DNA of 64,000 nt from Demequina sp. NBRC 110055 (lineage in GTDB: Bacteria; Actinomycetota; Actinomycetes; Actinomycetales; Demequinaceae): contig NZ_BBRL01000010.1 in assembly GCF_002090135.1 (NCBI RefSeq), forward strand, positions 124,001 through 188,000, read 5' to 3'. Position 1 is the stretch's first letter; each line of letters begins with the position of its first letter. The position numbers were made by a program, and so were the translations under genes. Of the stretch, positions 9,728 to 19,632 are shown piece by piece. Below the pieces are notes generated by a model that saw nothing but the letters and a program-made list of their open reading frames with translations, had not been told where the DNA came from and ran no database searches.

Positions 9728-10450
9728 ATGTCCGTCGACGCCACCGGCACGCCGTCCGCCGACCACAGCGCCCTCGCGGCGGACCAGCGGCCGTCCCTGT
9801 GGATGTTGCTCAGTTCGCTGGTGATCTTGCAGTTCGGCTATCCCGTCACCCAATACGGCACCGTGTGGACCGTGGTGTACCTGCTCGCATACGGCGGTGT
9901 CATCGCGTTCGGCGTGCGCACCGTGCGCCCCGACCCGCGCCGCAACTGGCCCATCGGCGCGGCGGCGCTCGTGCTGCTGGTCGGCGGCTCGTGGTTCGCG
10001 TTCCAGCAAGACAGCGAGGTCGCCACCATCGCGATGCTGTTAGGGGTCGGCCTCTTGCAGTTGGCGCTGCTTGTCACACTGGTCGGCCGCCTCATCCATC
10101 CACCACGCGACGCCCACACCGTCGACCTGCTCTTGGTCGCCGTCAGCGCCTACCTCCTGATGGGTGGCGTGTTTGCCGTCGTCGCGAGCCTGATCGAGAT
10201 GGCCAACCCCGGAAGCTTCGTCGACAACGCCGCCGGCGCAGGCCCGGTCACCTGGCAGACGCTCTTCTACGGCAGCTACGTCTCCCTCGCCACGTTGGGC
10301 TTCGGCGACGTCGTCCCGGTCACGCCGTGGCCGCGTGCCCTGTGGTCGTTCGAGGGCGTGGTCGGCACGCTGTTCTTGGCGATCGTCATCGCGCGCCTCG
10401 TCGGCGTCGCCGGCTTCGCCACGAGGGACCAGCAGGGCGCGTCGCGCTAA
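9728..10450 (+). CDS. Two-pore-helix potassium channel-like membrane protein
   Basis: 240 residues and about seven hydrophobic segments. The last two flank a pore loop whose filter reads SLATLGFGDVVPVTP, a TxGFGD potassium selectivity filter. The pattern is Ion_trans_2-like with a longer N-terminal membrane part and no C-terminal RCK domain, so gating is unclear. The protein contains no lysine. It lies alone, convergent with ctaF, and nothing nearby suggests a partner. Confidence 0.82.
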   Translation: MSVDATGTPSADHSALAADQRPSLWMLLSSLVILQFGYPVTQYGTVWTVVYLLAYGGVIAFGVRTVRPDPRRNWPIGAAALVLLVGGSWFAFQQDSEVATIAMLLGVGLLQLALLVTLVGRLIHPPRDAHTVDLLLVAVSAYLLMGGVFAVVASLIEMANPGSFVDNAAGAGPVTWQTLFYGSYVSLATLGFGDVVPVTPWPRALWSFEGVVGTLFLAIVIARLVGVAGFATRDQQGASR

Positions 10451-10547
10451 GAGCATCAGCCCGACAGCGCCGCGCCCGGGACGTTGCGTGAGGATCGCTC
10501 ATCGAGCGTCTCGACAAGCCCCGTGAGCACGCGTTGAGGGGACGCAG

Positions 10548-10586
10548 TTCGGCCCCGCCATCCTCAGAGCGGACGACGGGGCCGAA
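10548..10586. terminator. Bidirectional terminator between channel gene and ctaF
   Basis: Perfect 10-bp inverted repeat TTCGGCCCCG (10548-10557) with CGGGGCCGAA (10577-10586) in the 158-base gap between convergent genes. The rest of the gap holds only short dyads. Confidence 0.7.
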
Positions 10587-10608
10587 TGGAGTCGAGAGAT
10601 GAGCCGCG

Positions 10609-11010
10609 CTAGTGCGCGTGGCGTCCCGTCGAGAACTCCATCACCCATCCGCACAGGCCCACGACACCGATCACCGAGGCCGGGACCAAGATCCACCAGC
10701 CCACAGCAAGCGCGACGAAGGACAGTGCGGCGCCGAGCGCGAGCGGGAGCGGCCACCACGACCACGGCGCGTAGACGCCCTGCTCACCGGACAGCTGCGA
10801 GATCTCGCCGTTCTCGTCGTCCTCGGCACGCATGCCGTGGCGCTTCTCGAGCATCTTGAAGTAGACGCCGACCATGATGAACATGCCGAAGGTCAGCAGG
10901 ATGGCCGTGATGCCGACCCACTCCGACCATCGGGTGAAGATGCCGTAGGCCGTGCCCGCCACGAGGAAGAACAGCGACGGGATCGTGAAGATGTTGGCTT
11001 CGAGTCGCAT
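10609..11010 (-). CDS. ctaF: Actinobacterial cytochrome c oxidase subunit IV
   Basis: 133 residues with two helices near the N-terminus and two near the C-terminus. The start MRLEANIFTIPSLFFLVAGTAYG and the YAPWSWWPLPLALGAAL block match the actinobacterial aa3 subunit IV family (Rv2199c in M. tuberculosis). It is an accessory membrane subunit of the supercomplex. The ATG lies three bases after the ctaD stop, so it is the last gene of the ctaC-ctaD-ctaF operon. Confidence 0.93.
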   Translation of the reverse strand: MRLEANIFTIPSLFFLVAGTAYGIFTRWSEWVGITAILLTFGMFIMVGVYFKMLEKRHGMRAEDDENGEISQLSGEQGVYAPWSWWPLPLALGAALSFVALAVGWWILVPASVIGVVGLCGWVMEFSTGRHAH

Positions 11011-11013
11011 GGT

Positions 11014-12738
11014 TTAGCCCTCCTTCGACACGGGTGCGGCGTCCACGAGCTGCGCGTGGGCCGAGGCATGGTCGCGAGCGGCCGCCTCGGGGTGGTGCAG
11101 GTCGAATGCGGGGCGCTCCGAACGGATGCGCGGGATGGAAACGAAGTTGTGGCGCGGCGGCGGGCAGCTGGTCGCCCACTCGAGCGAGTTGCCGTAGCCC
11201 CACGGGTCGTCGACCGTGACCTTCGGTGCGTTCTTCGACGTGATGTAGACGTTCCAGAAGAACGGCAGCGTCGACAGCGCGAGGATGACCGAGCCGACGG
11301 TCGAGATCTGGTTCATCAGCGTAAAGCCGTCCTCGGGCATGTAGTCGACGTAGCGACGTGCCATACCGGAGGCACCCAGCCAGTGCTGGATGAGGAACGT
11401 GGTGTGGAAGCCGACGAACAGCATCCAGAAGTGGATCTTGCCCCAGCGCTCGTTGAGCATCTTGCCGGTGAACTTGGGCCACCAGAAGTAGAAGCCCGCG
11501 AACATCGCGAACACCACGGTGCCGAACACCACGTAGTGGAAGTGCGCCACGACGAAGTACGAGTCGGACACCGGGAAGTCGAGCGGGGGCGCCGACAGGA
11601 TGACACCGGTGAGGCCACCGAAGAGGAAGGTGATGAGGAAGCCGACCGACCACAGCATCGGCGTCTCGAACGAGAGTTTGCCTCGCCACATCGTGCCGAT
11701 CCAGTTGAAGAACTTCACACCCGTCGGCACTGCGATCAGCATCGTCATGAACGAGAAGAACGGCAGCAGCACCGCGCCGGTGACGTACATGTGGTGCGCC
11801 CACACCGTCACCGACAAGGCGGCGATAGCGATGGTGGCGTACACGAGGCCGTGGTAGCCGAACAGCGGCTTGCGGCTAAACACCGGGAAGATCTCGGACA
11901 CGATGCCGAAGAACGGCAGCGCGATGATGTACACCTCGGGGTGGCCGAAGAACCAGAACAGGTGCTGCCAGAGGATGGCGCCGCCGTTTTCGGGGTTGAA
12001 CACCTGCGAGTGCAGCACGCGGTCGGAGCCGAGCGCGAACAAGGCCGAGGCCAGCGGCGGGAAGGCCAGCAGAACCAGCATCGACGTCACGAGGGTGTTC
12101 CACGTGAAGATCGGCATGCGGAACATCGTCATACCCGGCGCACGCATCGTGACGATGGTGGTGATGAAGTTGACCGCACCGAGGATGGTGCCGAAGCCAC
12201 CGAGCGCGAGGCCGAAGACCCACAGGTTGCCGCCCACGCCGGGCGAGTACACCGCGTTCGACAGCGGCGCGTAGGCGAACCAGCCGAACGAGGCCGCACC
12301 CTGCGGCGTGAAGAAGCCGGCCACGGCGATGAGGCCGCCGAACAGGTACAGCCAGTAGGCGAACATGTTCAGGCGCGGGAAGGCGACGTCGGGCGCGCCG
12401 ATTTGCAGCGGCGTGATGACGTTGGCAAAGCCCGCGAACAGCGGCGTCGCGAACAGCAGCAGCATGATCGTGCCGTGCATGGTGAACAGCTGGTTGTACT
12501 GCTCGGCCGACTGCACCACCTGCATGCCGGGCGCGAACAACTCGGCACGGATCAGCAGGGCCAGCACGCCGCCGATGATGAAGAAGATGAACGACGTGAT
12601 CAGGTACATGTACCCGATGGTTTTGTGGTCGGTGGAGGTGATCCACTTCACAACGATCGAGCCCGATCGTGCCGGCGCCTTGGTCAGCGCGGGCGCCTGC
12701 TCGAGGCTGCCGTCGTTTTCGTACGCGGCGGTGGCCAT
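11014..12738 (-). CDS. ctaD: Cytochrome c oxidase subunit I
   Basis: 574 residues and twelve membrane helices, the heme a/a3-CuB catalytic subunit that reduces O2 to water. Clear blocks: [16 protein letters not shown] near the start, the low-spin heme region [29 protein letters not shown] with the His-Pro-Glu-Val-Tyr copper and crosslink motif, and VAHFHYVV near the heme a3 ligand. The start shares a base with the ctaC stop (TAATG). In M. tuberculosis ctaD lies elsewhere; here it sits between ctaC and ctaF. Confidence 0.97.
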   Translation of the reverse strand: MATAAYENDGSLEQAPALTKAPARSGSIVVKWITSTDHKTIGYMYLITSFIFFIIGGVLALLIRAELFAPGMQVVQSAEQYNQLFTMHGTIMLLLFATPLFAGFANVITPLQIGAPDVAFPRLNMFAYWLYLFGGLIAVAGFFTPQGAASFGWFAYAPLSNAVYSPGVGGNLWVFGLALGGFGTILGAVNFITTIVTMRAPGMTMFRMPIFTWNTLVTSMLVLLAFPPLASALFALGSDRVLHSQVFNPENGGAILWQHLFWFFGHPEVYIIALPFFGIVSEIFPVFSRKPLFGYHGLVYATIAIAALSVTVWAHHMYVTGAVLLPFFSFMTMLIAVPTGVKFFNWIGTMWRGKLSFETPMLWSVGFLITFLFGGLTGVILSAPPLDFPVSDSYFVVAHFHYVVFGTVVFAMFAGFYFWWPKFTGKMLNERWGKIHFWMLFVGFHTTFLIQHWLGASGMARRYVDYMPEDGFTLMNQISTVGSVILALSTLPFFWNVYITSKNAPKVTVDDPWGYGNSLEWATSCPPPRHNFVSIPRIRSERPAFDLHHPEAAARDHASAHAQLVDAAPVSKEG

Positions 12739-13607
12739 TACTCAGTCTCCCCGTGGTCCATGGCGAACTCGACGACCTGGTCGCGGCTGTACTCCAGCCC
12801 CAGGGCGCCCTCGTAACCCTTGTCGCGCAGCTCCTGCATGTGAGCGTCGTACTCGTCGCGCTCCACGACCTTGACGTTGAACAGCATGGATGCGTGGTAC
12901 TCGCCGCACAGCTCGGCGCACTTGCCCTGGTAGGTGCCCGTCTGCGTGGGCGTGACCTGCCAGTAGTTGTCGCGGCCGGGAACCGTGTCCTCCTTGTAGA
13001 GGAACGCGGGGATCCAGAAGGAGTGGATCACGTCGCGTGAGTTCAGCTGGAACAGGACAGTCTCGTTGACCGGGAGGTACAGGGTCGGGAGGGTCTCCTC
13101 GACGCCCTCCTCACCGGTGAGCTGAGCCTGGACGCCCGGGTCGAAGACCTCGTCAGTGAGGTAGTTGAAGTCCCAGCTCCACTGCTTGCCGACCACCTGG
13201 ATCTCGACATCGGGCTCGGCCGAGGTGTCGGTCAGGAACGCGATGTCCTCGGCGGTGTACTTGAACAGCACACCGACCGCGATAATCGGGACGATCGTGT
13301 ACATCAGCTCGAGCGGCAGGTGCACGCGCGTCTGCACAGGCAGCTTGTTGTCGCCCTTGCGCTTGCGGTACACGGCGACGCACCACAGGATCAGACCCCA
13401 GGTGATGACGCCGACGACGAGCGCGGCGATCCAGGAGCCGTTCCACAGCTGGATGACTCGACCGGTCTGATTGGTGATCTCCGGAGTCGACGGCAGCGCA
13501 CCATTCTCAATGCCCTGGGAACAGCCCGAGAGCAGGAGAACTGCGGCCGCCGCGCCGGCACCCATGACGGCTTTTCTGGGCATGCGGGAACGTAGTTCGT
13601 GGGACAC
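12738..13607 (-). CDS. ctaC: Cytochrome c oxidase subunit II (lipoprotein)
   Basis: 289 residues. The N-terminus carries a lipoprotein signal, AAVLLLSGC, so the mature protein begins at Cys near residue 29. Two membrane helices follow, then a cupredoxin domain with the CuA motif [14 protein letters not shown], plus QWSWDFNY, the aromatic electron-entry patch. It accepts electrons from QcrC. The GTG at 13607 or the ATG at 13583 ([10 protein letters not shown]) may be the start; neither has a strong ribosome site, and the ATG gives a more classical signal peptide. First gene of ctaC-ctaD-ctaF. Confidence 0.94.
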   Translation of the reverse strand: MSHELRSRMPRKAVMGAGAAAAVLLLSGCSQGIENGALPSTPEITNQTGRVIQLWNGSWIAALVVGVITWGLILWCVAVYRKRKGDNKLPVQTRVHLPLELMYTIVPIIAVGVLFKYTAEDIAFLTDTSAEPDVEIQVVGKQWSWDFNYLTDEVFDPGVQAQLTGEEGVEETLPTLYLPVNETVLFQLNSRDVIHSFWIPAFLYKEDTVPGRDNYWQVTPTQTGTYQGKCAELCGEYHASMLFNVKVVERDEYDAHMQELRDKGYEGALGLEYSRDQVVEFAMDHGETE

Positions 13608-13639
13608 ACGGGCAGTCTAGCGCGCGATACCGTGAGGGC

Positions 13640-14764
13640 ATGCCAGCGCGCCGCCTCTTCTTTGACGCCGGGGGCCGGGCTCCCGTGACCCCCAGAACGG
13701 CCGATGCGTTACGCGCCGGACTTGCCGACGGTTGGGCCGATCCGGCTCGCCTTACCGCCGAGTCGCGCCGTTCCAGGGCACTTATCGACGGCGCCCGCGA
13801 GGCCATCGGCGAGGCCTTGGGTGTCCACCGGGACAACGTGCACTTCACGTCGTCCGTTCCCGTCGCCATCGAGCGGGTCCTCACCGGCGTGTTCACGGCG
13901 CGGCGAGGCCGCGACCGCATCGGCGTGTCGGTCATCGAACGGGACCTCGTCCTCGATACGGCCGACTTCCTCGCACCGGGCGCCGTGGACCGCATTGACG
14001 TGGACGCCGACGGCCACGTCGACGTCGACGGACTTCGCGAGGTCGCGACCCATCCGGCGACCGCCCTCATGGCCATCCACCACGTCAATCACGAGATCGG
14101 CACGGTGCAGCGTCTCGACGCCATCGCCGACATCACCCATGCCGCCGGTGTGCCGCTCGTCGTCGATGCGACGGCGTCCATCGGCCACCTCGAAGCCCCC
14201 GAGCACTGGGATGCCCTCATCGCCGACCCCGCCGATTGGGGTGCGCCCGCGGGGCTGGGCGTCGTCGCCCTGCGCCCTCAGACGCGATGGCTCCCCCACT
14301 GGCCCGAGGGATCCGATCCCTGGGCACCGGGCGGAGTCTCCGTCCCGTTGGCGCTCGCCGCCGCGGTCGCGCTCCAAGAGCGCCTCGAGGATCTTGAGCG
14401 CGAGTCGCGACGCCAGCACGCCCTGATCGACCGCATGCGGGCGGGGCTTGCGGGAGTCGAGGGCGTGCACCTGGTGGGCGACGCCGTCGAGCGGGCGCCT
14501 CATCTGCTGACCGCCGCGTTCCTCTACTTGGACGGCGAGCCACTCGTGACCAAACTGGATCGCGAGGGCATTGCGGTGGGGTCGGGTTCGGCGTGCGGCA
14601 AGGCCACCTTCGAGCCCAGCCACGTGCTGGCGGCCATGGGTGCCCTCACGCACGGCAACCTGCGCATCGGCCTCCACCCCGGGGTGACCGAGGAGGACGT
14701 GGACCGCTTCCTTGCGATCCTGCCGCGCGTCATCGAGCAGGTGCGCCAGTCGATGACGTCCTGA
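13640..14764 (+). CDS. Cysteine desulfurase-like protein lacking the PLP lysine
   Basis: 374 residues, an aminotransferase class V (NifS/IscS) fold by sequence. Present are HVNHEIGTVQ, VDATAS with the Asp that would contact the PLP ring, and GSGSACGKATFEPSHVL with a cysteine near residue 319 like the catalytic one. The segment that should read SxHKxxGPKGxG instead reads ADPADWGAPAGLG (about 195-207). Asp stands where the Schiff-base lysine is expected and there is no lysine anywhere nearby. It may be non-catalytic, or may work with another PLP protein. It is convergent with the ErpA-like gene, which hints at Fe-S metabolism. Confidence 0.75.
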   Translation: MPARRLFFDAGGRAPVTPRTADALRAGLADGWADPARLTAESRRSRALIDGAREAIGEALGVHRDNVHFTSSVPVAIERVLTGVFTARRGRDRIGVSVIERDLVLDTADFLAPGAVDRIDVDADGHVDVDGLREVATHPATALMAIHHVNHEIGTVQRLDAIADITHAAGVPLVVDATASIGHLEAPEHWDALIADPADWGAPAGLGVVALRPQTRWLPHWPEGSDPWAPGGVSVPLALAAAVALQERLEDLERESRRQHALIDRMRAGLAGVEGVHLVGDAVERAPHLLTAAFLYLDGEPLVTKLDREGIAVGSGSACGKATFEPSHVLAAMGALTHGNLRIGLHPGVTEEDVDRFLAILPRVIEQVRQSMTS

Positions 14765-14771
14765 GACAGCA

Positions 14772-14810
14772 GAACGGGCGGCGGGGCCAGGAGGCCCGCA
14801 CCGCCCGTTC
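14772..14810. terminator. Bidirectional terminator
   Basis: GAACGGGCGG (14772-14781) pairs with CCGCCCGTTC (14801-14810), with further inner pairing, in the 66-base gap between convergent genes. Confidence 0.8.
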
Positions 14811-14830
14811 GCGCAGTCGTGGTTGTCGAC

Positions 14831-15184
14831 TCAGCTGAAGGAGTCTCCGCAAGCGCACGAGCTGGACGCGTTCGGGTTGTCGATCGTGAAGCCCTGCTTC
14901 TCGATCGTGTCCGCGAAGTCGATCGACGCACCGTCGAGGTACGGCACGGACATCTTGTCCACCACCACCTCGACACCGTCAAAGGACTTCACCGCGTCGC
15001 CATCGAGCATGCGCTCGTCGAAGTACAGCTGGTAGATGAGGCCGGAGCAACCACCGGGCTGCACCGCGAGGCGCAGACGGAGGTCGTCGCGACCCTCCTG
15101 CTCGAGCAGGCTCTTCACCTTGCCAGCAGCGGCCTCGGAAATGACCACTCCGTGGGTCGGAACCTCAACAGCGGTGTCAGTCAT
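14831..15184 (-). CDS. erpA: HesB/ErpA-family iron-sulfur cluster insertion protein
   Basis: 117 residues. An A-type carrier that holds and delivers Fe-S clusters. The three conserved cysteines are present: one in QPGGCSGLIYQLYFD and two in SSSCACGDSFS at the C-terminus. The homologue in M. tuberculosis (Rv2204c) has the same neighbour, the glycerate-kinase-like gene, downstream on the same strand. Client proteins could include nearby NadA and LipA, both [4Fe-4S] enzymes. Confidence 0.93.
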   Translation of the reverse strand: MTDTAVEVPTHGVVISEAAAGKVKSLLEQEGRDDLRLRLAVQPGGCSGLIYQLYFDERMLDGDAVKSFDGVEVVVDKMSVPYLDGASIDFADTIEKQGFTIDNPNASSSCACGDSFS

Positions 15185-15270
15185 ACGCCGCCTCCTCTCT
15201 CTCGTTCGTGCCTACTAATGTACGCCGATTCGTTGAAAGCGCCACTATCCGTGGCCGATGCCGGCGCCGG

Positions 15271-16230
15271 CTACAGCGACGGAGTCCAGGTTTGGGCGAC
15301 CCGGGCGAGTTGGTCGGCCAGCGCCGCCTCGCCCGGCTCCCCCTCGTGGCTACCCACCACGCCGGCTGCCATGAGGTCGCGTCGACCCACATGCACCTCC
15401 GGTGCGACCACCACGCACGGCACGGCTCGCTGCCCGGCGAGGGCCGCCGCGGCGGGCACCAGGCCGTGGTCGAGCCTGCGCGGGGTGAGGGCGCCGGTGA
15501 CGGCGACCACGACATCGGCCTCCGTCTGTCCCGCCTGGGCAAGGTCCGCCAGACGGGCCGACGCGGGCGTCAGGTGCGCCCCCACGGCTGCCAGGCAATA
15601 CGCCAGTCCCCCGGCGGCGCCCGTCCCGGGGGCGTCGGAAAGACGTGCGGGGCCCACGAGGGACCTGCGCGCCCCCGGATCTGTCGCGCGGGCAATGGCG
15701 CTCCACCGCTCCTCCTGTTGCTGCGCGGCCACGGCGAGGGCCTGGTCGCCCTCGCGGCCGTCGCGCACCGCGTTGGACATGCCGTGGAAGCCCACGAGCG
15801 GCCGGTCTGCGGCGATCAGGGCCTGGAGATCGAGGTCGCGCAGCGCGGCGCGCATGCCATCGACGTCGCCGCCCCACAGTTGTGTGGCATCGCCGGCCGG
15901 GTCGGTGTCGGCCAGCGGGATCAGCACCGGTCCGGGGTGACCCTGAGCGGCGAGATCCCTCAGCGCCGTGCCGAGGGCCGCCGGGTTCCACCGCGTGGCA
16001 CCCTCCGCGGGCGTAGCGATGACAGCGCCGCGCGTGGCGACCAGCTCGACCCCGGCCAGGGACGTGCGAGAGCCCGCCCAGGCATCGGCCGTCCGTGGTC
16101 CCCCATCGCCGAGTGCCAGGCATGTCACGTCCGCCTCCGGCGCGGTCGCGGCCCACGCGGCGGCGGCGATGCCCGCCACCTGGGTGGCCGGCACGCCGGG
16201 CCAGTCTTCGGTCAGCACGAGGATGCGCAT
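15271..16230 (-). CDS. Degenerate glycerate kinase-family protein
   Basis: 319 residues. The C-terminal half shows GTGAAGGLAYCLAAVGAHLTP, the best-conserved block of GlxK-type glycerate kinases. The N-terminus, which in active enzymes carries a DSFKG-like motif, reads RILVLTEDWPGVPATQ, and the whole protein contains no lysine. Either this actinobacterial branch (Rv2205c position) uses a different chemistry or it is not a kinase. It lies 86 bases downstream of erpA on the same strand, so cotranscription is plausible. The ATG at 16230 gives the usual N-terminal strand. Confidence 0.68.
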   Translation of the reverse strand: MRILVLTEDWPGVPATQVAGIAAAAWAATAPEADVTCLALGDGGPRTADAWAGSRTSLAGVELVATRGAVIATPAEGATRWNPAALGTALRDLAAQGHPGPVLIPLADTDPAGDATQLWGGDVDGMRAALRDLDLQALIAADRPLVGFHGMSNAVRDGREGDQALAVAAQQQEERWSAIARATDPGARRSLVGPARLSDAPGTGAAGGLAYCLAAVGAHLTPASARLADLAQAGQTEADVVVAVTGALTPRRLDHGLVPAAAALAGQRAVPCVVVAPEVHVGRRDLMAAGVVGSHEGEPGEAALADQLARVAQTWTPSL

Positions 16231-16270
16231 GGCCTCTAGTGTGCCGTGACGAGCGTGCGACAATGTGCGC

Positions 16271-17476
16271 ATGAGCACGACGTTCACCGAGCCCACCTCG
16301 TCACCGGCGCTGCTTCTCCTGGGAAATCGTCGCGACCCGCTGTCCGAGCGCGGGGTGGACTGTCCCGGAGACCTGCCCGCCGCATCGGACCCCGATCTCG
16401 TGGAGCGCGCCCGCGCGGCCAAGGAGGCGTTGGGCGAGCGCGTGTTCATCCTGGGCCACCACTACCAACGTGACGAGGTCATCCAATTCGCCGACGTCAC
16501 GGGCGACTCCTTCAAACTCGCGCGCGAGGCGGCGGCTCGCCCCGAGGCGGAATACATCGTCTTCTGCGGCGTGCACTTCATGGCGGAGTCGGCCGACATC
16601 CTCACATCGGACGACCAGCAGGTGGTGTTGCCGGACATGGCCGCCGGGTGCTCGATGGCGGACATGGCCAACATCAACCAGGTCGAGGACGCGTGGGAGC
16701 AGCTCGCGGAGATCGGCATCGCCGAGCGCACCGTGCCCGTCACGTACATGAATTCGACGGCAGCCATCAAGGCGTTCTGCGGCCGCAACTCCGGCGTGGT
16801 GTGCACGTCCTCCAACGCCGAGGTGGCTCTGCGCTGGGCCTACGACCAGGTCGGCGGCGTCGAGGGCGATGGCAAGGTGTTGTTCCTCCCCGACCAGCAC
16901 CTGGGTCGCAACACCGCCGTCGAGAAGCTCGGCATGTCGCTGGACGACGCCGTCGTGTACGACCCGCGCAAGCCCCTGGGCGGCAACACCCGTGAGCAGC
17001 TGGAGGCGGCCCGCATCATCCTGTGGCGCGGACACTGCTCCGTGCACGGCCGCTTCCGCAAGGAAAACGTCGACAATGCTCGCGCCAAGGTGCCCGGCAT
17101 CAATGTCATCGTGCACCCCGAGTGCACCAACGACGTGGTGCGCGCGGCCGACTACGTGGGCTCCACCGAGTACATCATCAAGGCCCTCGACGAGGCCGAA
17201 CCGGGCTCGAAGTGGGTCATCGGCACCGAGCTCAACCTGGTGCGCCGCCTCGCCAACCAGCACCCCGACAAGGAAATCCACTTCCTTGAGGACACGGTGT
17301 GCTTCTGCTCGACCATGAACCGCATCGACCTGCCCCACCTGGTGTGGGCGCTCGAAACTCTCGTGGCCGGCGAGGTGCCCAACCGCATCGTCGTCGACCC
17401 CCAGACCCAGGCCGAGGCCAAGGTGGCCCTCGACCAGATGCTGGCCCTGCCCGGCATCACCGCACCCCGCAATTGA
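16271..17476 (+). CDS. nadA: Quinolinate synthase A
   Basis: 401 residues, the long type. NadA condenses iminoaspartate with dihydroxyacetone phosphate to quinolinate for NAD synthesis, using a [4Fe-4S] cluster. Cluster cysteines can be placed in [19 protein letters not shown] and [10 protein letters not shown]. Substrate motifs GHHYQRDEV and [13 protein letters not shown] are present. The ATG at 16271 is preferred over a GTG two codons earlier. No nadB or nadC follows, so NAD genes are dispersed or the iminoaspartate source differs. It is divergent from the glycerate-kinase-like gene. Confidence 0.95.
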   Translation: MSTTFTEPTSSPALLLLGNRRDPLSERGVDCPGDLPAASDPDLVERARAAKEALGERVFILGHHYQRDEVIQFADVTGDSFKLAREAAARPEAEYIVFCGVHFMAESADILTSDDQQVVLPDMAAGCSMADMANINQVEDAWEQLAEIGIAERTVPVTYMNSTAAIKAFCGRNSGVVCTSSNAEVALRWAYDQVGGVEGDGKVLFLPDQHLGRNTAVEKLGMSLDDAVVYDPRKPLGGNTREQLEAARIILWRGHCSVHGRFRKENVDNARAKVPGINVIVHPECTNDVVRAADYVGSTEYIIKALDEAEPGSKWVIGTELNLVRRLANQHPDKEIHFLEDTVCFCSTMNRIDLPHLVWALETLVAGEVPNRIVVDPQTQAEAKVALDQMLALPGITAPRN

Positions 17477-17507
17477 GCCGATCGCAGCAGACGGCCCCAA
17501 GGAATCC

Positions 17508-18104
17508 ATGACTGACAACACCCCCAGCAACGACTCGACCGTCGAGGTCCCCGACGAGGACTCGACGCTCCCCACTTCCACCTCGGACAAGAAGGGGCGC
17601 CCCACCCCCAAGCGCAAGGACCAGGAGGCCGCGAACCGCCGCACGCTGTTCGACGACCCCAAGGCCGCGAAGAAGGCGGACCGCGAGAAGGCGCGCCTCC
17701 AGCGCGAGCGCGAATACCAGGCCATGCGCGAGGGCGACGAGCGCAACATGCCCTACGAGCACCGCGGTCCCGAGCGCCGGTGGCTGCGCGACTACGTGGA
17801 CGCCCGCTGGTCCATGGGCGAGTTCCTCCTGCCCACCGCCATCGTCTTCGTGGTGCTGTCGCTGTTCATGGGCCAGTTCGGCGCCATCGGCGGCCTGCTC
17901 GTGCTGGTGTTCTACGTGCTGGTGCTCGCCGCCGCCGTCGAGGTCTTCGTGCTCATCCGCCGCATGAAGAAGCGCTTCATCGAGAAGTTCGGTGTCTCCC
18001 GCCTGCCCCGCGGTTGGACGTTCTACGTCATCTCGCGCGCCCTGAACATGCGGCGCTTCCGCGTGCCCCGGCCGAAGGTCAAGCGCGGGGAGTTCCCCGT
18101 CTAG
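17508..18104 (+). CDS. DUF3043 membrane protein
   Basis: 198 residues. A highly charged N-terminus (about 110 residues, rich in Lys/Arg/Asp/Glu, including [19 protein letters not shown]) precedes two membrane helices ([15 protein letters not shown] and [23 protein letters not shown]) and a basic tail. This matches the actinobacterial DUF3043 family (Rv2206 in M. tuberculosis, same position). Function unknown. It starts 31 bases after nadA and ends at a very strong terminator, so it is probably cotranscribed with nadA. Confidence 0.88.
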   Translation: MTDNTPSNDSTVEVPDEDSTLPTSTSDKKGRPTPKRKDQEAANRRTLFDDPKAAKKADREKARLQREREYQAMREGDERNMPYEHRGPERRWLRDYVDARWSMGEFLLPTAIVFVVLSLFMGQFGAIGGLLVLVFYVLVLAAAVEVFVLIRRMKKRFIEKFGVSRLPRGWTFYVISRALNMRRFRVPRPKVKRGEFPV

Positions 18105-18136
18105 CCAGCACCGGCATCGGCCGTCTGTGTCGTTCC

Positions 18137-18174
18137 ACGGAGCCGGCCCTCCCACCCGGGAGGGCCGGCTCCGT
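18137..18174 (+). terminator. Strong terminator after the DUF3043 gene
   Basis: A perfect 17-bp inverted repeat (arms 18137-18153 and 18158-18174) with a four-base ACCC loop. It marks the right edge of the conserved nadA block. Confidence 0.88.
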
Positions 18175-18191
18175 CGCGTTAGGGTGGCGAC

Positions 18192-19202
18192 ATGGTCAAC
18201 TATCGATACCTGGGCAACTCCGGCATGAAGATCACCGAGCTGGTCTACGGCAACTGGCTCACCCACGGTTCGCAGGTCGAAAACGAGCAGGCCGCCGCCT
18301 GCGTCAAGGCCGCGCTCGACGTGGGCATCACCTCGTTCGACACCGCGGATGTCTACGCGAACACCGCCGCCGAGACGGTGCTGGGCGACATCCTTGCCGG
18401 CGAGCACCGCGAGAGCCTCGAGATCTTCACCAAGGTCTACTGGCCCACCGGCCCCAAGGGCGCCAACGACATGGGGCTGTCGCGCAAGCACATCCTCGAG
18501 TCCATCAACGGCTCACTGACGCGCCTCAAGACCGACTATGTGGACGTCTACCAGGCGCACCGCTTCGATCACGACACTCCGCTGGAAGAGACGATGATCG
18601 CGTTCGCGGACGTGGTGCGCGCGGGCAAGGCGCACTACATCGGCGTCTCCGAGTGGACCGCCGACCAGATCCGGGCCGGTGCCGCGCTGGCGAAGGACCT
18701 CAACATCCAGTTCATCTCCTCCCAGCCGCAGTACTCGATGCTGTGGCGCGTCATCGAGGACGAGGTGGTGCCCGCCTCTGTCGAGGCCGGCCTGGGCCAG
18801 ATCGTCTGGTCCCCCGTCGCGCAGGGCGTCCTCACGGGCAAGTACAAGCCCGGCCAGGAGCCGCCGGCCGGCTCGCGCGCCACCGACGAGAAGGGCGGCG
18901 CGAACATGATCGCCCGCTTCATGAACGACGACGTCCTCACGCGAGTGCAAAACCTCCAGCCCATCGCCGACGAACTGGGTCTCACCATGGCGCAGCTCGC
19001 GATCGCGTGGGTGCTGCAGAACTCCAACGTGTCCGCGGCCATCATCGGCGCCTCGCGGCCCGAGCAGGTCACGGACAACGCCAAGGCCTCGGGGGTGGAG
19101 ATTCCTGCAGAGCTGATGGCCAAGATTGACGACGCGTTGGGCGACATCGTCGAGCGCGACCCCCACAAGACCGTCGAGACCAACCCCAAGCCGGGCCGCT
19201 AA
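18192..19202 (+). CDS. Aldo-keto reductase
   Basis: 336 residues, a TIM-barrel NADPH-dependent reductase resembling the Kv-beta/YghZ branch. The catalytic tetrad is visible: Asp and Tyr in FDTADVYANT, Lys in IFTKVYW and His in VYQAHRFD. The cofactor region near the C-terminus reads IIGASRPEQVTDNAKA. The natural substrate is unknown; members of this branch reduce aldehydes such as methylglyoxal. It starts 18 bases after the terminator and is followed after four bases by a small nucleotidyltransferase-like gene. Confidence 0.9.
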   Translation: MVNYRYLGNSGMKITELVYGNWLTHGSQVENEQAAACVKAALDVGITSFDTADVYANTAAETVLGDILAGEHRESLEIFTKVYWPTGPKGANDMGLSRKHILESINGSLTRLKTDYVDVYQAHRFDHDTPLEETMIAFADVVRAGKAHYIGVSEWTADQIRAGAALAKDLNIQFISSQPQYSMLWRVIEDEVVPASVEAGLGQIVWSPVAQGVLTGKYKPGQEPPAGSRATDEKGGANMIARFMNDDVLTRVQNLQPIADELGLTMAQLAIAWVLQNSNVSAAIIGASRPEQVTDNAKASGVEIPAELMAKIDDALGDIVERDPHKTVETNPKPGR

Positions 19203-19206
19203 ACCC

Positions 19207-19617
19207 GTGGCGCTCGCCTGGGCGGACGTGCGCGCCGCCGTCGTCGGCCTGGGCGTGCCTCTCGACGACCTCGTCGTGATGGGCTCCGCTCCCCTGCTGG
19301 CGTGTGGCGCCCTGTCCTCCGTGGGCGATGTCGACGTCGTCGCGCGCGGCGAGGCCTGGGCGCAGTTGGCGGCGCGCGGCTCGGTGGTCTCGGGCGCGCT
19401 GGGTGACGCGATGGTCGACCTTCCAGGCGGCATCCAGGTGTTCTCGGGGTGGCACGGTCAGCCGGCCGATGCCGTCGTCGCCTCCTCGACCTGGGTCGAC
19501 GGCGTTCGGGTGGGGTCGGTGGACGCTGTCGTGGCATACAAGCGACGGCTCGCGCGCCCTAAGGACCTCGAGCACCTCGAGGCGTACGAGCGGTGGCTGA
19601 CCCGCGCCTCGTCCTAG
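19207..19617 (+). CDS. Small nucleotidyltransferase-like hypothetical protein
   Basis: 136 residues from a GTG four bases after the aldo-keto reductase stop. The pattern VVMGSAPLLACGALSSVGDVDVVARG resembles the GS...DxD signature of minimal nucleotidyltransferases. The end KRRLARPKDLEHLEAYERWL resembles small proteins of that fold that track a partner enzyme. No antitoxin or HEPN partner is adjacent, so a toxin-antitoxin reading is not supported. Function unknown; the fold assignment is tentative. Confidence 0.55.
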   Translation: MALAWADVRAAVVGLGVPLDDLVVMGSAPLLACGALSSVGDVDVVARGEAWAQLAARGSVVSGALGDAMVDLPGGIQVFSGWHGQPADAVVASSTWVDGVRVGSVDAVVAYKRRLARPKDLEHLEAYERWLTRASS

Positions 19618-19632
19618 CTGCCCCTCCCGCCC

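Noticed and set aside
19207-19617. Toxin-antitoxin nucleotidyltransferase
   Set aside because: No HEPN or other partner gene is adjacent; the next gene is a LacI regulator.
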